A stretch of 9,825 bases of DNA from Methanobacteriota archaeon (lineage in GTDB: Archaea; Hydrothermarchaeota; Hydrothermarchaeia; Hydrothermarchaeales; BMS3B). The stretch is from the NCBI GenBank assembly GCA_003229935.1, contig QIGD01000097.1, positions 1 to 9,825 on the forward strand, written 5' to 3'. Made by a program: the position numbers and the translations under genes. Shown piece by piece: positions 1-6,114 of this stretch (the stretch's first letter is position 1; the number at the start of each line of letters is the position of its first letter). The notes beneath the pieces were generated by a model. The model saw only the letters and a list, made by a program, of their open reading frames with translations, searched no databases and was not told the origin of the DNA.

Positions 1-327
1 CCTTTAATTTTTTTGAAACCATATCCACCTGCACTTCTCCCTACTATTTAATAGAGAACATCTTATGATAATATTTATCTACAGTTAAATTAGTTATTCG
101 TTACAGGAAAAGTAATCGTTTAACTCTAAAAAATTTAAAAATCAAATTGTATTGAGACAGAACTTTTGTATAAATAGTTGACAGGGAATAAGGTATAAAT
201 GACTGCCATTTGAACTTGGTAATAACGAGGTCTTCGAATCGTCAAGCTGGAATGTGCTGCCTTAATCGCCCATATAGAACTAGCTGCGAAAAGACTTTAT
301 GTCAATGTCATATAAACACAAACACAC
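1..327. other. AT-rich stretch without a recognisable gene
   Basis: I see no coding region here that I can support; all frames are short or composed like antisense. Two TATA-like GTATAAAT elements lie 24 bases apart at 169-176 and 193-200, and another AT-rich element lies near 309-317. They could be archaeal promoters, but no good start codon sits at the expected distance from the first two. A TTCGAATC-like string near 232-240 resembles a tRNA T-loop but has no flanking stems. Confidence 0.4.
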
Positions 328-456
328 ATGAAAAGATTGAAGAAATGCCTGAGCTGTAAAACTCCGTTTGAATGGGAAGTGGAGCGTTATTGCCCCAAAT
401 GTCAGTGGGACAGCAAAAGGTGGTATGACAGATATATAAAAGAGATGGGTCCATAG
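328..456 (+). CDS. Small double-CxxC zinc-ribbon protein (hypothetical)
   Basis: This 42-residue ORF begins with a basic stretch and has two CxxC knuckles: CLSC at residues 7-10 and CPKC at about 22-25. The second is followed by an aromatic- and Lys/Arg-rich tail (QWDSKRWYDRY). Two CxxC pairs about 15 residues apart suit one bound zinc ion in a zinc ribbon, a fold common in tiny archaeal proteins of unknown role. No Shine-Dalgarno site precedes the ATG, so a short-leader or leaderless message is possible. The gene is too short to assign a function. Support for its being real comes from the degenerate copy of its second half just downstream, whose similarity holds at the protein level. A chance ORF remains possible. 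Confidence 0.5.
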   Translation: MKRLKKCLSCKTPFEWEVERYCPKCQWDSKRWYDRYIKEMGP

Positions 457-463
457 GCATATA

Positions 464-535
464 CTTCTCAAATGTCGGTGGAACAGTAAACGGTGGTGTG
501 ATGAGTTTAGAAAAGCAACAGGAGAAAAGAAATAA
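464..535 (+). pseudogene. Degenerate copy of the zinc-ribbon ORF 3' half
   Basis: About 40 bases here (465-503) closely match 394-432 of the preceding zinc-ribbon ORF at an offset of 71 bases. The match covers the region coding for KCQWDSKRWYD. Read in the matching frame the copy gives KCRWNSKRWCDEF and then RKATGEKK before a TAA at 533-535. The first cysteine of the CxxC is lost and no start codon is in place. It looks like a partial tandem duplication, or the remnant of a second related gene. A 12-base palindrome (GGAATATATTCC, 539-550) and a T-run follow and may end transcription. Confidence 0.5.
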
Positions 536-672
536 ACAGGAATATATTCCGGGACTTTTTTACACACAATCCCAATATTCTCGCTGAATCGGGTGAAGCA
601 CTGTCATTATTAAGCGATAGTATAACAATTATTAAACTGTTAAACAGATAAGGTTCCTCTGAAAGCGCTATA

Positions 673-712
673 CTCTAAAAAATAAAAAAAATGGGGAAAA
701 ATTTTTCTTAAT
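673..712 (-). terminator. T-rich terminator behind the cooS fragment
   Basis: Read on the minus strand just after the cooS stop codon, the sequence contains several T-runs, including T8 and T6, separated by a short C/A block. Runs of T are the usual intrinsic termination signal in archaea. This fits the end of an ancestral cooS transcript. Confidence 0.4.
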
Positions 713-1085
713 TCAGACCAATTTTTCTTCTATTTTTTCTATCATTATTCTGGCTGTTTCCACAGGGTCAGAGCCGGTGAAAACAGTAGCCCCGACCAGA
801 CCTTCCGCATCCTCTGTCAGTATTTTTGTCACAAGCTGGCTGCCTGAAATTTTCGGCGGTGGATTTACATAGGTGGTAACCCCAAGGCTTACTGCTCCTG
901 TGCCTATGAAAAGTGCCTTCTCAGTTGTATATTCTCCGGTGCGCTGGCAAGCACAGGGAGGTCTTTCATTTGCACACCAATCCTATCAGAGAGTGCCTTC
1001 AAAAGGTCGCCTATCCTGGAGTTGTCTACACATGAGCCAAAGTTGAGTACAGGCGGCCAAGCAAAGAAGGTCATTGCAGACCTAA
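713..1085 (-). pseudogene. cooS: C-terminal fragment of anaerobic CO dehydrogenase, frameshifted
   Basis: Minus-strand reading gives the last ~115 residues of a Ni-containing CO dehydrogenase catalytic subunit, normally ~630 residues. PPVLNFGSCVDNSR includes a C-cluster cysteine. Thirty-seven residues later comes APEYTTEKA with the conserved active-site-region lysine, the same spacing as in CooS, so the identification is strong. The two motifs lie in different frames: near 931-936 a GA doublet appears duplicated, so the upstream frame stops early at 904-906. The downstream frame continues cleanly through PPPKISGSQLV and VGATVFTGSDPVETAR to TGA at 713-715. Nothing like CooS is visible upstream of about 1085. 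The intact enzyme would interconvert CO and CO2 in the cytoplasm; this piece cannot. The break lies next to a transposon end at 1228-1285, which may explain the truncation. Confidence 0.85.
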
Positions 1086-1227
1086 ACAACAAAGGCAAAA
1101 TACGAACAAAAGGGTATTTATGCTCTCTTTTTGAACGAAAAGAAGACATGACGGGGAGGGAGTTATATACTTGGATTTTTGAAAAAAAAATAGCCTGAGA
1201 AAACCTGAACGTGTGGCGTAGTAATAT

Positions 1228-1285
1228 CAGTGCAAGTCTACTCGATGAACCAGAAAGCCCCTTGCGTGAGCGAGGGGGTAGTTCA
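1228..1285 (+). mobile_element. Solo IS200/IS605-type right end (omega-RNA 3' scaffold remnant)
   Basis: The segment with CTACTCGATGAACCAG, then a GC-rich hairpin, then GTAGTTCA resembles the 3' untranslated right end of archaeal IS200/IS605 elements. There it doubles as the 3' part of the TnpB guide (omega) RNA. The hairpin has an 8-base arm at 1258-1265, a GTGA loop and an arm at 1270-1277, with one G-T wobble. Neither tnpA nor tnpB, nor a matching left end, is visible in the window. The bases just beyond about 1285 would occupy the guide position. The assignment rests on remembered family resemblance and structure, so a chance hairpin cannot be excluded. Confidence 0.55.
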
Positions 1286-1290
1286 ACCTA

Positions 1291-1300
1291 CTTTTATACA
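1291..1300 (+). promoter_or_regulatory. TATA-box-like promoter of the MinD-family gene
   Basis: CTTTTATACA is centred about 26 bases before the ATG at 1322. No Shine-Dalgarno site precedes that ATG, so the spacing suggests a leaderless transcript starting at or near the start codon. The element begins only a few bases after the transposon right end. Confidence 0.5.
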
Positions 1301-1321
1301 ATCTGTTAATTCTAAAATAGT

Positions 1322-2116
1322 ATGAACAGCAAAATAGGAACGAGTCTTTGTACAACTTCAGGGAAAGGAGGAGTAGGAAAGACATTTCTATCATTGAATC
1401 TTGCTGCCTCTTTAGCCATGCTCGACATCAAAACTATAGTGGTGGATGCCAACTTAGACTGCCCGGACGTCGGTATCTGTCTTGGGAATGGACCATATTA
1501 TTCTTCAATTCATAATGTACTTGCAGGAAGGGATGAACTTTCCAACGCAGTCTTTGACAGCGGATATGATTTTGACATTATTCCAGGGGATATTTCCTTC
1601 AGTGCTATGAAAGATATAGACCTCGAAAATTTAAAAGACATATTAACCAAACTCACACAGGAATATAATGTTGTACTGGTGGATACCCCACCAGGTATCA
1701 GCGATGTTGTGACTCTTTCATTGGATGCCTGTGAAAGTATGCTGGTGGTTACCTCGCCTGTTATATCTTCTATCATAGGCGGTTTGAAAATACGGTCTAT
1801 CGGGAAACGACTCAATACTAAGTGTATTGGTGTTGTTTTGAACATGGCAGGAGACGGGGGTATTATCAGTAGGGAGAATATAGAAAAAACATTTGAATTA
1901 CCTGTTATTGGTGAAGTTGAATATAATATGGAAGTAAACAGTTATTTAACCGAAGGGGATTTGTTCGTTGTGAGTAATCCTTCTTCCAGTACATCAATAT
2001 CAATGAAAAAAATAGCTGCTGACCTGATAGGGTATAAACCAGAAGAGACTGAAGAGGTCGAAAGTAAAGATAATACACAAATAAAAAAAATCATCAAAGC
2101 TCTGAGAAATTTGTGA
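1322..2116 (+). CDS. minD: MinD/ParA-family P-loop ATPase
   Basis: This 264-residue protein has the MinD/ParA deviant Walker A motif SGKGGVGKT at 13-21, with the signature lysine at 15. It is followed by the switch region VVDANLDCPD (40-49) and Walker B VLVDTPPG (118-125). The length is normal for archaeal MinD. The last dozen residues (KKIIKALRNL) form a basic amphipathic helix like the membrane-targeting tail of MinD, so ATP-dependent membrane association is likely. Such ATPases position cell components or partition replicons; archaeal MinD paralogues are numerous and mostly of unknown cargo. No MinC, MinE, ParB or centromere-like repeats are visible nearby, so the role is open. Translation is probably leaderless from the TATA-like element at 1291. 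The gene looks intact, unlike most of its neighbours. Confidence 0.9.
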   Translation: MNSKIGTSLCTTSGKGGVGKTFLSLNLAASLAMLDIKTIVVDANLDCPDVGICLGNGPYYSSIHNVLAGRDELSNAVFDSGYDFDIIPGDISFSAMKDIDLENLKDILTKLTQEYNVVLVDTPPGISDVVTLSLDACESMLVVTSPVISSIIGGLKIRSIGKRLNTKCIGVVLNMAGDGGIISRENIEKTFELPVIGEVEYNMEVNSYLTEGDLFVVSNPSSSTSISMKKIAADLIGYKPEETEEVESKDNTQIKKIIKALRNL

Positions 2117-2123
2117 TAAAACT

Positions 2124-2148
2124 TCTTTTTTTCTGGTAGGTACCAGAA
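2124..2148 (+). terminator. T-run plus perfect 18-base palindrome after minD
   Basis: A T7 run at 2126-2132 follows the minD stop by about ten bases and would act as an archaeal terminator. Overlapping it is TTCTGGTA-GG-TACCAGAA (2131-2148), two perfect 8-base arms around a GG centre. A two-base loop is too tight for a good RNA hairpin, so the palindrome may instead be a dimeric-protein operator. It lies 146 bases before the next promoter candidate. Confidence 0.45.
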
Positions 2149-2287
2149 ACAAATATGCTAAAAACAGCTTAATTCAAAAAATATATCGAGATGATGCCTT
2201 TGACTGTAGATATAAGAGGGATATACCTCAAAATAAAAAACAAAGTTTTTCTGCAAAATAACACAAGACAAGTATTTAGTTAAACCG

Positions 2288-2301
2288 AAAAGGGTATAAA
2301 C
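2288..2301 (+). promoter_or_regulatory. Candidate promoter of the defence gene train
   Basis: A purine-rich stretch followed by GGTATAAAC matches an archaeal BRE/TATA pair. A start about 25 bases downstream (near 2322-2326) would give a leader of about 50 bases that includes the strong GGAGGT site. A second TATA-like string at 2342-2350 is too close to the gene to leave the ribosome site in the transcript, so I prefer the upstream one. Confidence 0.45.
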
Positions 2302-2359
2302 CTTTGATAAGAAGAAAGGAGTATAGGCTGCAACCCAATGATTTATAATACAAATTAAC

Positions 2360-2365
2360 GGAGGT
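2360..2365 (+). promoter_or_regulatory. Strong ribosome binding site fixing the start at 2377
   Basis: GGAGGT lies 11 bases before the ATG. It is the best Shine-Dalgarno match in the window and supports both the chosen start and the view that this is the head gene of a leadered polycistronic message. Confidence 0.6.
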
Positions 2366-2376
2366 CAAATAGCAAA

Positions 2377-2940
2377 ATGAAAACAAAAATCATCATCACC
2401 GGCGGAAAATTCCATGAGGTGGGATACCGCCCTTTTCTCCTGGGCATAGCCGAATCTTTAGAGCTAGAAAGATTCTTTGTAGATAACACTTTTGAAGACG
2501 ACAAAGAGGCTGTCTATGTGCTACTGGACTGCTCTGAAGAAAAAATAAAGACATTCAAGGAGATTGTCAGGTCTAAACTCCCGGAGAACGCTGCTGTCGA
2601 TCAGATACTCGAAGAGGAGTATACAGGCACAGTAATGAAGACCGAGAACTACTACCGCTATCTATCAGCAATACAAATTTCCAAGATAGTGACCTACGGC
2701 GGAAAAATGCTTCAAAAACAGGATGAGACTATTGTAGTTATCAAAGAAGAATCCCACAAAACCAGGAAAACCGTAAGGGAAAAATCTCACAAAACCCAGG
2801 ACGAACTGAAGGCAGTTATCCAGGAGGAATCTCAGAAGACAAGGGAAACCATAGGGGGAGAATCCAGAATGACAAGGGATACTCTGGTTGAACACCTGAA
2901 AAATGATATTGCTGAGATTAAGGAAAAGATAGCGGGTTAG
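2377..2940 (+). CDS. Acylphosphatase-like domain fused to a hendecad coiled coil
   Basis: The first ~85 residues of this 187-residue protein resemble acylphosphatase. HEVGYRPF (13-20) matches the GVGFRxF phosphate loop with the catalytic-type arginine at 18. An asparagine at 37 sits about where the second catalytic residue belongs. The usual VQGVG is altered to KFHEVG, so activity is uncertain. Residues ~115-187 are charged and helical, with a repeated S-x-K/M-T unit at 126, 137, 152 and 163. The 11/15/11 spacing indicates an oligomerising hendecad coiled coil. It is the first gene of the train, 40 bases before MNT, with a strong ribosome site. Acylphosphatases hydrolyse acyl-phosphates; here a regulatory or binding role tied to the MNT/HEPN pair is inference only. 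Confidence 0.7.
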   Translation: MKTKIIITGGKFHEVGYRPFLLGIAESLELERFFVDNTFEDDKEAVYVLLDCSEEKIKTFKEIVRSKLPENAAVDQILEEEYTGTVMKTENYYRYLSAIQISKIVTYGGKMLQKQDETIVVIKEESHKTRKTVREKSHKTQDELKAVIQEESQKTRETIGGESRMTRDTLVEHLKNDIAEIKEKIAG

Positions 2941-2980
2941 AATACTATCCTGCAATAATGGGTGAAGTTGAGGTTGAGAA

Positions 2981-3304
2981 ATGAATAAAAAACAAGAGGC
3001 TCTGAAACAGTTCGTAGAGAAGGTTAAGAATAAATATGACGATAAAATAGAGAGAATCATCCTATTCGGTAGCTATGCTAGGGGAGAAGACAAGGAGGAG
3101 AGCGATATAGACGTGCTCGTCATTACTCACGGAGATAGATTTGAAATGCAGAAAAACATCTCTGGGATAGCTGTTGATATATTGCTCAAAATAGGCGTGT
3201 ATATCTCGGCAAAATCAGTATCGACAGAGGAATATGACTTCATGAAGAAGATTAAAACAGGATTTTATCAGAACATCGCAAGAGAGGGTGTGACTGTTGA
3301 CTGA
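2981..3304 (+). CDS. MNT-family minimal nucleotidyltransferase (MntA-like)
   Basis: This 107-residue protein carries the pol-beta nucleotidyltransferase motif GSYARG...SDIDVLV, which fits the GSx10DxD signature exactly (GS at about 29-30, DID at 41-43). A further acidic position, VDILL, lies in the next strand where the third metal-binding aspartate is expected. Its size is typical of minimal nucleotidyltransferases. These partner HEPN proteins as type VII toxin-antitoxin pairs, in which MntA-type enzymes AMPylate the HEPN toxin. The 3' end overlaps the HEPN gene by 8 bases, the usual paired arrangement. All catalytic residues look present. Such pairs are often found beside type III CRISPR loci, as here. 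Confidence 0.88.
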   Translation: MNKKQEALKQFVEKVKNKYDDKIERIILFGSYARGEDKEESDIDVLVITHGDRFEMQKNISGIAVDILLKIGVYISAKSVSTEEYDFMKKIKTGFYQNIAREGVTVD

Positions 3305-3659
3305 AGTCGAAATGCTTATAGGAGAAGCAGAGTCTAAGCTGAGGGCTGCGAAGATTCTATTTGAAAATGGTGAATACAGCGATGCTATAAGCAGGGCTTA
3401 CTACAGCATGCACTATTCTGCAAGGGCATTGCTCAGCTTAAAAAACATTTATCCAAGAACACATAAGGGTATTATTGCGCAGTTTGGATTAGAATTTGTA
3501 AAGGAGGATACTATTGAGGATTTCTACCTTAAATCTATGAGCGCTGCAAGAGAAAGCAGAGAAAGGGCTGATTATGGCATAGGTTACAAATTCACAGCAG
3601 AAGAGGCGGAGAACATAATCGAGAACGCAATAGAAAATCTGGAGGTGAAGGATAAATGA
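3297..3659 (+). CDS. HEPN-domain protein, partner of the upstream MNT
   Basis: This 120-residue all-helical protein has the HEPN pattern: SRAYYSMHYSARALL at about 33-47, THKGIIAQFG in the middle and ARESRERADYG near 85-95. The toxin-type RNase motif (R-x4-6-H) is not visible. This branch has R-E-R-A-D-Y there, as in PF05168-type members, so it may bind nucleotide or RNA without cleaving it. I choose the TTG start at 3297 because GAGGG at 3284-3288 sits 8 bases upstream and the 8-base overlap with MNT suits coupling; ATG 3312 is the alternative. Its stop overlaps the CARF gene start as ATGA. The pair with MNT is intact. Confidence 0.82.
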   Translation: MTEVEMLIGEAESKLRAAKILFENGEYSDAISRAYYSMHYSARALLSLKNIYPRTHKGIIAQFGLEFVKEDTIEDFYLKSMSAARESRERADYGIGYKFTAEEAENIIENAIENLEVKDK

Positions 3660-4887
3660 AAAAAGTTCTTCTTATAACTGTTGGCACAGGGGTGGGAAAA
3701 GATAGGGACAAAGTGGTAGACAGTCTGGCTTCAGGTATTACTGTTTCAATAAAAGTTCATAATCCAAGTAAGACTGTATTTATAGTGACGGAAGAGAGTG
3801 AAAGAGATACAATTCCGAAAATATTAGAAAAGACAGGTCTGGGTAAAGAGGATTATGAAATCAAGCGTATAAGTAATATGGAAAATATCGAATCAGTATA
3901 CAATGAATCCATTGCTTTATTGAGCGAGCTTGCTGGAGAAGGTTTTTCACCAGAGGAGATGGTGGTTGACTACACCACTGGAACCAAGGCTATGAGTGCT
4001 GGTGCTGCTATTGCAGCAGTCGCCTTTGAAGTCGAGACATTGAGTTATGTGAGTGGAAAGAGGGAAGGGGGCGTTGTCGTATATGGAACTGAGAGGCCCA
4101 TCCTTATCAGACCCTACAAGGTAATGGTTGATAGCAAGTTAAAGACAATAGCCAGCCTTTTTAATATAAATCAATTCAATGCCTGTATAGAAATAATTAA
4201 GCAGCTCAAAAAAAAGACTGGAGAATCTCAAATACAACACAAACTGTCTTACTACGAAGATTTATGCAAAGGATATTCTTATTGGGATAAATTCGCCCAC
4301 TCAAAAGGTGCAGATATATTGTCAAAAATAAAGAATATCCCGTCAAAAAACAAGAAATTCCTCGGCAGGCTTTCAAATAGTGATGAAAAAGAGCCGTTTT
4401 ACATAGCAGACCTACTGAATAATGCTGAAAGGCGATTCAAAGAAGGAAAATATGATGATGCTATGATGCTTTGGCAAGGCTGTACAGAACTGTTGAACTC
4501 ATAGGTCAATACAGGCTTAGGGTGAAATTTGATATAAATTCCTCAAATGTGGATGTGGATAAGCTTGACTACAGATTGAAGGAGAAGTACGGAAAAATTG
4601 AGGGGAAAAATGGAAAAATAAAGCTGGGACTGGCTAAAGATTACGAGCTTCTCGCAGATATGGGTGACGACTCAGGTAAAAAATTCGCTGAAAACAATAG
4701 ACTCATGGATTTGCTGACGAATAGAAACGAATCCATACTGGCCCATGGGTTAAGTGTGGTTTCGAGTGAAGTGTTTCATGAGCTTTACGGCATAACCCTG
4801 GAGTTTGCGAGAATTGTTGTACCAAATATCGAAGAACTTATAACAAATTCTGAATTCCCTAAATTTGAGGAGCTTCATGAAGCTTAA
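3656..4887 (+). pseudogene. CARF-HEPN ribonuclease (TIGR02710/Csm6-like), split by a frameshift
   Basis: Joining two frames gives a ~410-residue protein, the usual family length. The N-terminal CARF (Rossmann-like) domain starts KKVLLITVGTGVGK and has the ligand-loop motif DYTTGTKAMSAG at 105-116. The C-terminal HEPN domain has RNESILAHG near 4723, an R-x6-H RNase motif. The family cleaves RNA when cyclic oligoadenylate made by Cas10 binds the CARF domain. The frame breaks at about 4469-4475: the first frame ends at 4504, while the second reads ARLYRTVELIGQYRL, the normal continuation. One missing base (TTGG for TTGGG) would restore DDAMMLWARLYR. No typical slippery heptamer is present, so mutation or a base-call error is likelier than programmed shifting. 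As written, the product lacks its nuclease half. It overlaps the HEPN gene by ATGA and cas6 by 11 bases. Confidence 0.85.
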
Positions 4888-5359
4888 AACTTCTCTTCTG
4901 GTATTGAAAACAGATAATACAGTAAAAGAAAATGCTTCCAAATTGAGAGGCTACATTGGAAATAAGTTTAAAGAATATTCCGTACTCCACCACCACATAA
5001 AGGAGATGGGCTATCTCTATACCTATCCAAGGGTTCAGTATAGGGTTATTGGTGGTACCGCAAGTATTCTTGGAATAGAGGAGGGGGCGGAGGTGCTGAA
5101 GAAGATATCAGACGAGCTGGGTGAGCTATTGCTTAATAACAGCCGCTACAGGATAAAGCAAAAAGTATTTTACGAGCAGGAGGTTGAAGTTAGGCCTTCA
5201 GAAAAAAGACAGTACAGATTTGTAATGCCCTGGCTAGCTTTAAACCCTGACAATTACATGGCGTATCAAAACATGAATAATTGGAAGGATAAAAAGGAGT
5301 ATTTCTCAATTTTATACACCAAAGTAAACAAAAATGTTAACCATGGTGCTTACAAATGA
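4877..5359 (+). CDS. cas6: Cas6b-type crRNA endonuclease, C-terminally truncated
   Basis: The N-terminal domain matches Cas6b: KLRGYIGNKFKEY, then LHHH with histidines at 38-40 (the position of catalytic histidines in methanococcal Cas6b), then YPRVQYRVIGG and GIEEGAEVL. The second domain begins normally with YRFVMPWLALNPDNYMAY at about 113-130. The expected IGNxLSMSKGLGY, the last strands and the C-terminal G-rich loop (GIGKSVSRGFG type) are absent. After residue ~146 the sequence is unrelated, and the 160-residue protein ends by overlapping the next gene as ATGA; relatives have ~220 or more. I choose ATG 4877 rather than TTG 4865 because GAGG at 4867-4870 lies just before it. Cas6 excises crRNAs by cutting in the repeat. 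Without half of the second RRM, repeat-RNA binding is probably lost. Confidence 0.85.
   Translation: MKLKTSLLVLKTDNTVKENASKLRGYIGNKFKEYSVLHHHIKEMGYLYTYPRVQYRVIGGTASILGIEEGAEVLKKISDELGELLLNNSRYRIKQKVFYEQEVEVRPSEKRQYRFVMPWLALNPDNYMAYQNMNNWKDKKEYFSILYTKVNKNVNHGAYK
5311..5317 (+). promoter_or_regulatory. TATA-like element carried with the AbiE cassette
   Basis: TTTATAC lies 39-45 bases before the abiEi start, which puts a likely transcription start near 5341 and a leader of about 15 bases. It sits at the point where Cas6 homology ends, so it may have entered with the cassette. GTTAACC occurs twice, at 5336-5342 and 5362-5368, flanking the abiEi start. These could be binding sites for AbiEi, which represses its own operon in known systems. 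Confidence 0.4.
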
Positions 5360-6114
5360 GAGTTAACCTGATAGACCAACTGGCATCCAGAGGAAGCACT
5401 TTTACTTTTAAGGAAGTCCATAAAATTCTGGGGTCTGACTATCTTGTAACAAAAGTAATTCTTTCGCGGCTTGAAAAGAGAGGCTGGATAGAAAGAATAG
5501 AAAAAGGTAAGTATATGATTATTCCGCTTGGTGCTGAGAAGGGGAAATATACGCTGAATGAATTTGTTATTGGTTCTCTCTTTGTAAAACCTTATGCAAT
5601 AGCCTACTGGAGCGCTCTTAATTTTTATGGTTTAACAGAGCAGATTCCTCATACAGTCTTTATTCAGACAACAGCAAGGAAGAAAAAGCAGAAGATAAGA
5701 ATTTTTGGTGTTGATTACAGAATTATAAGAATAAAAGAATCAAAGCTTTTTGGCATTCGTAAGGAATGGATAGAAGGAACGCAGGTGAATATTACAGACC
5801 AAGAGAAAACTATTATTGATTGTCTGGATAAACCTCAATATTGCGGTGGAATAATTGAGATAGCAAAAGCATTGAAAAATGGTGAGTTTGATGAGGATAA
5901 ATTAATTGATTATGCAAGTAAAATTGGAAACTCAGGAGCAATACGGAGATTGGGGTATTTGTGTGATTTACTGCAGATTGATATTCCCCTTCCAGAGATT
6001 AACACAAGAAATTACCTCTATCTTGATCCAACTATGCCTCATAAGGGCATAAAAAATGCTAGAAGAAGATTAATCATAAACTTAGATGAAAAGAGTATGG
6101 GGGACCTGGAATGA
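5356..6114 (+). CDS. abiEi: AbiEi-family antitoxin / transcriptional regulator
   Basis: This 252-residue protein has an N-terminal winged helix (residues ~1-60, with VILSRLEKRGWIERIEKGKY as recognition helix and wing). An AbiEi domain follows, with AYWSALNFYGLTEQIP at about 79-94, a basic IQTTARKKKQK segment and VNITDQEKTIIDCLD. AbiEi is the antitoxin of the type IV AbiE system. It counteracts the AbiEii nucleotidyltransferase toxin without stable contact and represses its own operon. The gene is full length and undamaged, whereas its toxin partner, which overlaps by ATGA, has two stops. The cassette sits inside a CRISPR type III-B operon, flanked by truncated cas6 and cmr4. The surviving product may act only as a DNA-binding repressor. 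The identification is secure from order and motifs. Confidence 0.88.
   Translation: MRVNLIDQLASRGSTFTFKEVHKILGSDYLVTKVILSRLEKRGWIERIEKGKYMIIPLGAEKGKYTLNEFVIGSLFVKPYAIAYWSALNFYGLTEQIPHTVFIQTTARKKKQKIRIFGVDYRIIRIKESKLFGIRKEWIEGTQVNITDQEKTIIDCLDKPQYCGGIIEIAKALKNGEFDEDKLIDYASKIGNSGAIRRLGYLCDLLQIDIPLPEINTRNYLYLDPTMPHKGIKNARRRLIINLDEKSMGDLE

Noticed and set aside
225..245. TTCGAATC string resembling a tRNA T-arm
   Set aside because: The flanks do not pair into a T-stem and no acceptor, D or anticodon arms can be drawn around it.
280..567. 95-codon minus-strand frame rich in Phe/His/Ser
   Set aside because: It is antisense to the zinc-ribbon ORF and its duplicate, with antisense-like composition and no ribosome site.
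2191..2283. 30-codon plus-strand frame starting ATGATG between minD and the operon
   Set aside because: No clear ribosome site, no recognisable motif, and it precedes the likely operon promoter.
2755..2935. Repeat-rich segment as a possible CRISPR array or tandem DNA repeat
   Set aside because: The repetition is in the protein (hendecads); the DNA units diverge and there are no spacers of constant length.
4469..4475. Programmed ribosomal frameshift in the CARF-HEPN gene
   Set aside because: No slippery heptamer or obvious downstream stimulator; a one-base loss explains it more simply.
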